A stretch of 21,680 nt of DNA. Source: Acetobacteraceae bacterium (lineage in GTDB: Bacteria; Pseudomonadota; Alphaproteobacteria; Acetobacterales; Acetobacteraceae). Positions 15,216-21,680 of the stretch are shown piece after piece (the first letter of the stretch is position 1; each line of letters begins with the position of its first letter). The stretch is taken from positions 1 through 21,680 of the forward strand of contig JANXRT010000469.1 in assembly GCA_025356735.1 (NCBI GenBank). The letters run 5' to 3'. The translations under genes were made by a program, and so were the position numbers. The notes below the pieces were generated by a model that was given only the letters and a program-made list of their open reading frames with translations, was not told where the DNA came from and did not search any database.

Positions 15216-16346
15216 ATGCAAACCTCGCCCTTCGCGCGCATCGCGCTGCTGCTGCAAGGCGGTGGCGCCCTCGGCGCCTACCAGGCCGGCGTCTATGAAG
15301 CCCTGGCAAACGCCAACCTGCAGCCCGATTGGGTCGCCGGCATCTCGATCGGTGCCATCAACGCGGCCCTGATCGCCGGCAACGCGCCAGATAGGCGCGT
15401 CGCCCGGCTACGGGAATTCTGGCAGACCGTCAGCCAGCCACAGCCTGCCCTGCTGCCTTTGTCGCTGTTCGACCCGGCCGGCAACCTGGCGCACCAGCTG
15501 GTCAACCAGTTCCAGGCGGCGGGTAGCGCGGCATTTGGCGCCCCGGGCTTCTTCGCGCCGCGTTTCGTGCCGCCTTTCCTCAGCCTGCCCGGAACCGCCG
15601 GCGCGACCAGCTTCTATGATGCCGGGCCACTGACCGAAACCCTGAACCGCCTGGTCGATTTCGATCTGATCAACCGTGGCGGCATCCGCTTCAGCATCGG
15701 CGCGGTCAACGTCCGCACCGGCAACCTGACCGTCTTCGACAATACCACCGACACCATCAACGCGTCCCATGTGCTGGCCAGCGGGGCGCTGCCGCCAAGC
15801 TTCGCGGCGGTCGAGATCGACGGCGAGCTCTACTGGGATGGCGGACTGGTCTCGAACACGCCTTTGGAATGGGTGCTGGAGAGCTCTCCGCGCCAGGACA
15901 CCCTGGCGTTTCAGATCGACCTTTGGAATGCCCGCGGCGCCTTCCCCCGCGACCTCGCGGAAAGCGACACGAGGCAGAAGGAAATCCGCTTCTCCAGCCG
16001 CACCCGTGCCGGCACCGACCAGTTCAAGAAGATGCAGCTGATGCGCCGGGCCACCGCCAAGCTGCTTGAAGCCATTCCCGAACCCCTGCGCCACTCGCCC
16101 GAGGCCAGGCTGCTGGCGACCGAATCCGATCGGGCGGTGTTCAACATCATCCAGCTGATCTATCGCACGCAGAAATACGAAGGCACATCGAAGGACTTCG
16201 ACTTCTCGCGCCTGACCATGCAGGAGCACTGGGCCGCCGGCCTGCGCGACGCGCAGCGGACGCTGGACTACCCCCAGGTGCTGCAGCGGCCGCAAAGCAT
16301 GGACGGCGTGTTCACCTTCGACCTGGCCGAGCACGAACCGGTTTGA
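15216..16346 (+). CDS. Patatin-like phospholipase / acyl hydrolase
   Basis: This 376-aa serine hydrolase has the patatin Ser-Asp dyad: oxyanion-hole GGGALG at 15-20, nucleophile S44 in GISIG (42-46) and D208 in DGG (208-210). The C-terminal third (about 230-376, with HSPEARLL and a Tyr/Asp-rich YEGTSKDFDFSRLTMQEHW) fits the extended DUF3734-type patatins. There is no signal peptide, so it acts inside the cell or at the inner membrane. ATG 15216 with GGAG 8 nt upstream is preferred over the in-frame ATG at 15180, which lies inside the repeat. 3-hydroxybutyrate dehydrogenase follows 51 nt downstream. This pairing suggests lipid or polyhydroxybutyrate turnover. The substrate is not proven. Confidence 0.88.
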   Translation: MQTSPFARIALLLQGGGALGAYQAGVYEALANANLQPDWVAGISIGAINAALIAGNAPDRRVARLREFWQTVSQPQPALLPLSLFDPAGNLAHQLVNQFQAAGSAAFGAPGFFAPRFVPPFLSLPGTAGATSFYDAGPLTETLNRLVDFDLINRGGIRFSIGAVNVRTGNLTVFDNTTDTINASHVLASGALPPSFAAVEIDGELYWDGGLVSNTPLEWVLESSPRQDTLAFQIDLWNARGAFPRDLAESDTRQKEIRFSSRTRAGTDQFKKMQLMRRATAKLLEAIPEPLRHSPEARLLATESDRAVFNIIQLIYRTQKYEGTSKDFDFSRLTMQEHWAAGLRDAQRTLDYPQVLQRPQSMDGVFTFDLAEHEPV

Positions 16347-16397
16347 ACGCGCGCCGCCCGATGCTATTCGACCGGCTTAGTTCAGAAGGAGCCAGCC

Positions 16398-17180
16398 ATG
16401 TCGCGGTTTGACGGAAAAGTCGGAATGATCACCGGTGCCGCCAGCGGCATCGGCCGCCAGATCGCGATGCGGTTCGCGGCCGAGGGCGGCATCCCCGTGA
16501 TCGCCGACCTCAGCCTGGAGGCCGCCACCGCCACCGCCGCGGAAATCCGCAGCCGGCACGGCGATGCGTTCGCGGTCGCGATGGACGTCGTCGATGAGGA
16601 TGCGGTGGAACGCGGTGTCGCCGACACGATGGCGAAATATGGCAGGATCGACATGCTGGTCAGCAACGCCGGCATCCAGATCGTCCACCCGATCGTCGAT
16701 TTCCCGTTCGCCGAGTGGAAGAAGCTGCTGGCGATCCATCTCGACGGTGCCTTCCTCACCACCAAGGCCTGCCTCAGGCACATGTACGCCGCCAACTACG
16801 GCCGCGTCATCTACATGGGCTCGGTCCACTCCAAGGAAGCCTCCAAGCTCAAGGCGCCCTACGTCGCCGCCAAGCACGGGCTGATCGGACTGGCCAAGGT
16901 CCTGGCCAAGGAAGGCGCCGAGCACAACGTCACCGCCAACGTCGTCTGCCCCGGCTTCGTGCGCACGCCCCTGGTCGACCGCCAGATCCCCGAGCAGGCC
17001 GCGGCCTTCGGCATCACCGAGGACGCGGTGATAAAAACCATCATGCTGCCCGCGACCGTGGACGGCGAGTTCACCACCACCGACGACGTCGCCGACGCGG
17101 TGCTGTTCTTCGCGGCGGCGAAGACCAATGCCATGACCGGCCAGTCCCTGGTCGTCAGCCATGGCTGGTTCATGCAGTAG
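16398..17180 (+). CDS. bdhA: 3-hydroxybutyrate dehydrogenase (SDR family)
   Basis: This 260-aa short-chain dehydrogenase should interconvert D-3-hydroxybutyrate and acetoacetate with NAD. Motifs are TGAASGIG (12-19), NAG (90-92), S142 in MGSVHSKEAS, and Y155/K159 in YVAAKHG. The segment SVHSKEASKLKAPYVAAKHG, the CPGFVRTPLVDRQIPEQA stretch and the C-terminal GWFMQ are specific to the 3-hydroxybutyrate dehydrogenase branch rather than generic SDRs. AGGAG lies 7 nt before the ATG. It follows the patatin-like gene and converges with the MFS transporter gene 7 nt away, with no visible terminator between them. Confidence 0.92.
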   Translation: MSRFDGKVGMITGAASGIGRQIAMRFAAEGGIPVIADLSLEAATATAAEIRSRHGDAFAVAMDVVDEDAVERGVADTMAKYGRIDMLVSNAGIQIVHPIVDFPFAEWKKLLAIHLDGAFLTTKACLRHMYAANYGRVIYMGSVHSKEASKLKAPYVAAKHGLIGLAKVLAKEGAEHNVTANVVCPGFVRTPLVDRQIPEQAAAFGITEDAVIKTIMLPATVDGEFTTTDDVADAVLFFAAAKTNAMTGQSLVVSHGWFMQ

Positions 17181-17187
17181 CCGACGG

Positions 17188-18597
17188 CTATGGAGAAACA
17201 TGCTCCAGCGTGGCGCGGTTCTGCTTGATGCCGAAGACGCGGATCAGCAATGCGGGCAACAGCGCGCCCGGTAAGATGATCCACAGCAGCCAGCCGAGAT
17301 GGTCCGGGCCCCAGACGTAAAGCGGCCCAAGCAGCGTCACCCCCGCCCAGGCGCCGAGATGGCCCAGCCCGTCGGTCCAGGCAAACGCGGTCGAGCGGAT
17401 GCGCGTCGGATAGGCGACGGCCGTGTAGTTGTACAGGTTGAACAGCCACAGCCCGCCACCGACGCGGCCGATGCTGAGAAACACCGTGATCACCGGCAGC
17501 GTCGGGTAGAAATAGATGACCGTCCAGCACGCCGCGAACAGCACGCCGGAGAAGCACAGCACGTCGCGCCGCTCGAACCGCTCGCCGAACCTCGCATTGA
17601 CCTGGAAGCCGACGAACAGCAGCGCGTAGCCGCCGGCGATGGTGAGAAAGACGTAGTGCGCCGAGGCGCCGTGATCGACCATGTAAACGGCGGTGAAGGC
17701 GCCCACGCCGTAGATCAGCCCGCCATAGCCCAGCAGCCAGCAGGCGATCAGCACCAGCGTGCGGCCGCGGTACTGCGGATTGAGGAAGATCTCCCGCCAG
17801 GCGCCCTTGCCGGCCAAGGTCACCGGGTGCATGCCGACCGCCGGCGCCGGCAGAGGCTCCGCGCATCGCGCCTGAACCTGCGCCTCGTAGGTCGCCATCA
17901 CCCGCCCAGCCTCCGCGTGGCGGCCATGCGCCTCCAGCCAGCGCGGCGACTCGGGCAGCTTCCAGTACAGCAGCGGCAGCAGGATCACGACCTCGATCCC
18001 GGCGCTGATCCACAGGAACAACTGCCACTGCACCGGAAACAGCACGAACGCCATCAGGTTGACCGACACCGCGACCAAGGCCGTCACGCCCTGCGAGGCG
18101 AGCAGCGCCTTGTTGCGCAGCACGGGAGAAATCATTTCCGACAGATAGACCGAATGCGTCGCGACGATCCCGCCGACGCCGAGCGTGCTGAGCACGGACA
18201 GGAACACCATGCCCCAGAAATCCGTGACGTAGGCGAACGGCCAGATGCAGATCCCGCCCAGCAGCGTCGCCAGCAGGATCGCCGGCCGCCGCCCGTAGCG
18301 GTCGGCGACCCAGCTCATCAGATAGACGCCGAGCAGCACCCCAAGCCCGACCTGCAACGCCTGGATGACGGCATATTGCTGCACGGTGATGATGTGGTTG
18401 GGCCGCCACACGAACGGATACAGCCGCGCCCCGATGCCGTCGGTGTCGAAGATGATGAAGCCCCAGGTGATCTCGACCAGGATGAACAGGTTCCACTGCA
18501 CCCGCGTCATCGGCAGCCGATCTATGCGCGCGGCGATATCGCCCTGAACCACGCCAGCTTGAACGAAGCCATCCTGGACAACACCGGTATCGGCCAT
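17188..18597 (-). CDS. MFS transporter, sugar/metabolite porter-like
   Basis: This 469-aa polytopic protein has about 12 hydrophobic segments. The loop after membrane segment 2 carries the MFS signature (ADRYGRRP, 98-105). YLSEMISPVLRNK (151-163) and PESPRWLEAHGR (215-226) are the hallmarks of the sugar-transporter-like group (PF00083), which also contains aromatic-acid and metabolite/H+ symporters. ATG 18597 is chosen over the in-frame ATG at 18669 because GGGGAGG lies 8 nt upstream. The substrate cannot be named. It is divergent from the short-chain dehydrogenase gene across a 194-bp region with paired GTTAAC sites, so the two may share regulation. Confidence 0.88.
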   Translation of the reverse strand: MADTGVVQDGFVQAGVVQGDIAARIDRLPMTRVQWNLFILVEITWGFIIFDTDGIGARLYPFVWRPNHIITVQQYAVIQALQVGLGVLLGVYLMSWVADRYGRRPAILLATLLGGICIWPFAYVTDFWGMVFLSVLSTLGVGGIVATHSVYLSEMISPVLRNKALLASQGVTALVAVSVNLMAFVLFPVQWQLFLWISAGIEVVILLPLLYWKLPESPRWLEAHGRHAEAGRVMATYEAQVQARCAEPLPAPAVGMHPVTLAGKGAWREIFLNPQYRGRTLVLIACWLLGYGGLIYGVGAFTAVYMVDHGASAHYVFLTIAGGYALLFVGFQVNARFGERFERRDVLCFSGVLFAACWTVIYFYPTLPVITVFLSIGRVGGGLWLFNLYNYTAVAYPTRIRSTAFAWTDGLGHLGAWAGVTLLGPLYVWGPDHLGWLLWIILPGALLPALLIRVFGIKQNRATLEHVSP

Positions 18598-18670
18598 CCC
18601 GCGCCTCCCCTGCACCCGACGTCTGTGCGGCGGTGTGCAAACGAGAGCGTGGGCGGTGGTCCCGGCCAAG

Positions 18671-18753
18671 TCAATCGTTTCAATCGACAGGTGTTAACTT
18701 GGAGTGGGGCTGGGATTTTGATGCGTTTGGCGCCGGCATCGCGGCTTGTTAAC
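18671..18753. promoter_or_regulatory. Divergent regulatory region with paired TGTTAAC and TCAATCG sites
   Basis: Within the 194-bp gap between the divergent MFS and dehydrogenase genes, TGTTAAC occurs at 18692-18698 and 18747-18753, 55 bp apart and each containing the palindrome GTTAAC. TCAATCG occurs at 18671-18677 and 18680-18686, 9 bp apart. On the minus strand the TCAATCG pair provides TTGACT, a possible -35 for the transporter. A regulator gene is not adjacent. Confidence 0.3.
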
Positions 18754-18791
18754 ATTCGCGATCCCCCTCGCCAACGAAAGGCAACGCACCA

Positions 18792-19508
18792 ATGCCAACG
18801 GCCACCTCGAGCGATCCCGCCGGCACCATCCTTCTCATCGGAGCCTCGCGGGGTCTCGGCCACGCCGTGGCGGCCGAGTTCCTGAAGAAAGGCTGGAAAG
18901 TCGTCGGCACGGTCCGGCCAGGCGGAACCCGAACCAAGCTGCACGACCTGGCGGACGAATTTGAAGGCCGTGTCGAGATCGAAACCCTGGACATCTGTGC
19001 GCCGGACCAGGTAGCGACGCTCCGCCACCGCCTGTCGGGCCGAGTATTCGACATGCTGTTCGTCAATGCCGGCGTCACCAACAACCCGCATGAAACGATC
19101 GCGGACGTGGCCACGGACGAGTTCGTAAGGGTCATGGTGACGAACTCGCTGAGCCCGATGCGGGTCATCGAAAGCCTGCAGGATCTCCTGACCCCGAGTG
19201 GCCTGCTTGGCGTGATGTCATCCGGACAAGGCAGCGTCAGCAACAACGAGACCGGCCTGCGGGAAGTGTATCGCGGCAGCAAGGCCGCCCTGAACATGTT
19301 CATGCGCAGCTTCGCGGCCCGCCACGCCGCGACATCGCGCGCCATGGTGCTGATGGCGCCCGGCTGGGTCCGCACCGACATGGGAGGGCCGGATGGACGT
19401 TTGAGCATCGAGGAAAGCGTGCCGAACCTGGTCAACGTCCTCCTATTGAAACAGGGAAAACCCGGCCTGGAGTATCTCGACTATCTCGGCCACACTGTCC
19501 CGTGGTGA
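18792..19508 (+). CDS. Short-chain dehydrogenase/reductase, unknown substrate
   Basis: This 238-aa Rossmann-fold oxidoreductase has GASRGLG at 17-23 (nucleotide binding), NAG at 92-94, S143 or S144 in VMSSGQGS, and the catalytic Y160/K164 in YRGSKAAL. R19 in the glycine motif and R42 after the second strand suggest NADP preference. APGWVRTDMGG is the usual SDR post-catalytic segment. The form resembles C-factor-like SDRs with a short C-terminus. GAAAGG lies about 11 nt before the ATG. It converges with the D-2-hydroxyacid dehydrogenase gene, 11 nt away. The substrate is not predictable. Confidence 0.85.
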   Translation: MPTATSSDPAGTILLIGASRGLGHAVAAEFLKKGWKVVGTVRPGGTRTKLHDLADEFEGRVEIETLDICAPDQVATLRHRLSGRVFDMLFVNAGVTNNPHETIADVATDEFVRVMVTNSLSPMRVIESLQDLLTPSGLLGVMSSGQGSVSNNETGLREVYRGSKAALNMFMRSFAARHAATSRAMVLMAPGWVRTDMGGPDGRLSIEESVPNLVNVLLLKQGKPGLEYLDYLGHTVPW

Positions 19509-19519
19509 TTTGTTTTCAG

Positions 19520-20500
19520 CTAATAGCCGCGCGAAATATCAAAACGGTTCGGCAACGGCAATCCAGCCCGATACGCGCGAAGATTGTCGAAGAACAGATC
19601 AAGGCTGTCGGCGTTGTAGGTCACCGGGTCGTCCGCCGAGACGTGCGGGGTCATCACCAGGTTCCGCGTGGTCCACAGCCGGTGGCCAGGCGGCACCGGC
19701 TCGGGTTCGAACACGTCCAGCACGGCGCCGCGCAGCCGGCCGGCATCCAGCGCGTTGCACAGCGCATCCTGGTCAATCAGCGCGCCGCGGCCGATGTTGA
19801 CGAGGCCGGCGCCCGCCGGCAGCAACCCGATGCGGCGGCGGTCGATCATGCCCCGCGTCGCCGGCGTCAGCGGACAGGCGAGGATCAGGAATTCGGTGTC
19901 GGGCAGCAGCCGGTCCAGCCCGGCCGGCGTGATCACCTCGTCGCAATGCTCGTGCGCGCCCGACCGCGTCCGCACCCCGGTGACATGCATGCCGAACCGC
20001 CGGCACTGCATCGCCGCAGCGCCACCCAGGCCGCCGAGCCCGATTATCGTTACGCGCCGGTTGCGCAGCACGCTGCCGTAACGCTTGACCCAGCGTTGTT
20101 CCCGCTGATCGGTCGCGAACTCGACCGCGCGCCCAGCCAGCATCAGCACCGCCATGATGGCGTATTCACCCGCCTTGTCCGCGTGCGCGCCGCGATTGTT
20201 GAGCAGCGCCGTACCCGCCGGCAGCCAGTCGAACGGCGCCAGCCCATCCAGCCCGGCAGCGGTGGCGAACAGCAGCTTCAGTTGTGGCGCCGGGCCTGGG
20301 AAGTATCTTCCGATGGTTCGCGCGTCGGTGATCAGCGCCTCCGCCTCCCGCATCGCGTCCGACAGCTCGGCTTGCGTGTCGCCAATGGTCAGAACGTGCG
20401 GCTCGGAAATATCGGAGGCGCGGGCCAGCGCATCGTCCCACTGGTTACGCGTGAAGCGGAATTGCGGATCGTTGGCTGGGCTCTGGATATGGACCCTCAT
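19520..20500 (-). CDS. D-isomer-specific 2-hydroxyacid dehydrogenase
   Basis: This 326-aa NAD(P)-dependent dehydrogenase of the D-2-hydroxyacid family reduces 2-keto acids to D-2-hydroxy acids or the reverse. GLGGLG at 154-159 binds the cofactor, R238 (VNIGRGALID) and E267 (DVFEPEP) are catalytic, and H286 (MTPHVSAD) is the general acid/base. The motif GLGGLGG is followed by AAAM, so the usual GxGxxG spacing is intact. The start at 20500 overlaps the stop of the upstream methyltransferase gene (ATGA), and no strong ribosome site precedes it, so it is probably translated by coupling. The substrate could be glyoxylate, hydroxypyruvate or similar; sequence alone does not decide. Confidence 0.87.
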   Translation of the reverse strand: MRVHIQSPANDPQFRFTRNQWDDALARASDISEPHVLTIGDTQAELSDAMREAEALITDARTIGRYFPGPAPQLKLLFATAAGLDGLAPFDWLPAGTALLNNRGAHADKAGEYAIMAVLMLAGRAVEFATDQREQRWVKRYGSVLRNRRVTIIGLGGLGGAAAMQCRRFGMHVTGVRTRSGAHEHCDEVITPAGLDRLLPDTEFLILACPLTPATRGMIDRRRIGLLPAGAGLVNIGRGALIDQDALCNALDAGRLRGAVLDVFEPEPVPPGHRLWTTRNLVMTPHVSADDPVTYNADSLDLFFDNLRAYRAGLPLPNRFDISRGY

Positions 20501-21219
20501 ACCGATTGGCTCGTCAGCGCGTGCAGCAGCACGGCGGCGGCCTGCGCCACGTTCAGGCTCTGCACCGTGCCGCGGCCACCGATGCGGACTTGGCGCCGGC
20601 ACGCCGCCAGCACCTCGGCCGACACGCCGTGCTCCTCGTTTCCGAGCACCAGCGCCACCGGCCGGTCGCGCGGCAGATTGGCCAGCAAGGTCGCCTCGTC
20701 GGACAGCGAAGCCGCGACGGTGCGGTAGAACGGCTGCAACGCCGCCAGCGCGGCCGGCAGGTTGCGCGTCTTGTACAGATCCAGAAGCTCCAGCCCGCCT
20801 TCCGAGGTCCGGTAGGCGGCATCCGACGGCAGCGCGTGGCCCGGCCCCTCGCCGATCAGCATCGCCCGCGCCCCGAAGAACGCCGCCGACCGCGCGATGG
20901 CGCCCAAATTGTGCGGGTTGCCGATACCGTCCAGCACCAGCAGGAACGGCAGCACCGGCGGGTTGTCGCGGCTGAAGATCGCGACCGGCCGGCCCCGCGC
21001 GACGGCGGCGATGCCGCCATGGTGGCCGGTGCCGGCGATCTTTTCCAACGTCTCGGCATCGACCATGCGGTATGGCTTGCGCGCCGCCGCCAGCTCGGCG
21101 CAGAACTCCCCGACCTCGAATTTCACCTCGGCCACGAAAAACAGCCGCTGCACGTCGGCGCCGCGCCGGGCGAACAGCGCGCGCACGGCGTTGGCGCCGC
21201 AGATCGTGTCGGGTTTCAT
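20497..21219 (-). CDS. TrmH/SpoU-family RNA 2'-O-methyltransferase
   Basis: This 240-aa SPOUT methyltransferase should methylate a ribose 2'-OH in rRNA or tRNA. Residues about 5-75 (ICGANAVRALFARRGADVQRLFFV, then HHGGIAAVARG) form the SpoU substrate-binding domain. The trefoil-knot motifs are NPHNLGAIAR (101-110, with N104 and R110), LVLGNEEHGVS (190-200) and GTVQSLNVAQAAAVLLHAL (217-235). The two-domain form is like E. coli RlmB/YfiF rather than the shorter TrmL. The target nucleotide is not predictable. It is divergent from the pseudouridine synthase gene by 44 nt, pairing two RNA-modification genes. Confidence 0.9.
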   Translation of the reverse strand: MKPDTICGANAVRALFARRGADVQRLFFVAEVKFEVGEFCAELAAARKPYRMVDAETLEKIAGTGHHGGIAAVARGRPVAIFSRDNPPVLPFLLVLDGIGNPHNLGAIARSAAFFGARAMLIGEGPGHALPSDAAYRTSEGGLELLDLYKTRNLPAALAALQPFYRTVAASLSDEATLLANLPRDRPVALVLGNEEHGVSAEVLAACRRQVRIGGRGTVQSLNVAQAAAVLLHALTSQSV

Positions 21220-21263
21220 GCCGGCTGCTTCCGCCCGGGCGCCGGCACTGTCAAGTTGCCCTG

Positions 21264-21680
21264 ATGCCGCACGCCTTGCCCATCCTGTTCCAGGACAGAC
21301 GCTTCGTCGTCATCGACAAGCCGGCCGGCCTCCCCGTCCATCCCGGGCCAGCCGGCGGACCCAGCGTCGAGGACGCCTTCCCCGAGATGTCGCGCCGCCG
21401 TGACGGCCCCTGGCTGGCGCACCGGCTGGACGCCGACACCAGCGGCTGCCTGGTGATCGCGCTGCGCAAAGCCGCCTTGCTGTCGGCCCAGGCCGAGTTC
21501 GCCGCCGGCCGGGCCGAAAAGATATACTGGACGGTGGTCGAGGGTGGCCCGGCAGATGATTCCGGCCGGATCGACGCGCCGTTGCTGCGTCATAGCACGG
21601 TCGATGGCTGGCGCATGGCGATCGATCCCGCCGGAGCCGCCGCGCGCACCGACTGGCGGGTGCTCGGGCGTGGCGCCGGC
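21264..21680 (+). CDS. RluA-family pseudouridine synthase (3' end outside window)
   Basis: An uninterrupted frame of 139 codons runs from ATG 21264 to the window edge. The product begins MPHALPILFQDRRFVVIDKP, followed by AGLPVHPG, the usual entry of RluA-type enzymes. HRLDADTSG at 53-61 is motif II, with D56 as the catalytic aspartate that attacks uridine C1'. EKIYWTVVEG is the next conserved strand. No S4 RNA-binding domain precedes the catalytic domain. Substrate (rRNA or tRNA uridine) cannot be decided from the visible part. The ribosome site is weak. It is divergent from the SpoU methyltransferase. Confidence 0.88.
   Translation, partial: MPHALPILFQDRRFVVIDKPAGLPVHPGPAGGPSVEDAFPEMSRRRDGPWLAHRLDADTSGCLVIALRKAALLSAQAEFAAGRAEKIYWTVVEGGPADDSGRIDAPLLRHSTVDGWRMAIDPAGAAARTDWRVLGRGAG

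Noticed and set aside
17299..18885. 528-codon plus-strand frame opposite the MFS transporter
   Set aside because: Arg/Gln/His/Pro-rich nonsense text with no motif; the minus-strand frame has proper membrane segments and MFS signatures.

Overview
The window reads as an ordinary chromosomal segment of a GC-rich alphaproteobacterium, most likely Acetobacteraceae or another Rhodospirillales-type lineage. That placement is an inference from strong G/C third-position bias, homospermidine synthase beside a type III-fold ornithine decarboxylase, an OprB-type porin and frequent GTG/TTG starts. There is no rRNA, tRNA, CRISPR array, integrase or transposase that I can support.

Layout. (1) 1-2167, mostly minus strand: a partial unknown gene at the left edge, a glycine-rich secreted PEP-CTERM protein with a near-consensus sigma-54 promoter, an unknown 94-aa protein, and a 45-aa protein whose tail resembles the CcdA antitoxin. 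(2) 2263-6243, plus strand: a polyamine cluster of agmatinase, ornithine/lysine decarboxylase and homospermidine synthase. A 416-nt gap before the decarboxylase holds several strong hairpins and a short leader ORF, and may be a speF-type leader RNA. (3) 6313-10719: a complete LivK-H-M-G-F-type ABC importer with ATGA/GTGA start-stop overlaps. (4) 10820-15141: an envelope cluster of an EfeO-type cupredoxin domain, an OprB porin, a secreted beta-propeller-like protein and a Tat-exported DyP peroxidase (EfeB). It has no EfeU permease and no M75 domain. (5) 15216-17180: a patatin-like hydrolase and 3-hydroxybutyrate dehydrogenase, consistent with polyhydroxybutyrate or lipid turnover. (6) 17188-21680: an MFS transporter divergent from a short-chain dehydrogenase, then a minus-strand SpoU methyltransferase / D-2-hydroxyacid dehydrogenase pair, and a partial RluA-type pseudouridine synthase running off the right edge.

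How parts may work together: agmatinase and the decarboxylase both make putrescine, which homospermidine synthase converts to homospermidine; the importer behind them may feed the same nitrogen pool, but its ligand cannot be read from sequence. Two copies of a two-hairpin intergenic element (about 7433 and 15155) each fill the gap between a stop codon and the next start.

The items most worth a second look are the sigma-54 promoter on the PEP-CTERM gene, the structured decarboxylase leader with its small ORF, and the permease-less Efe-like envelope cluster.
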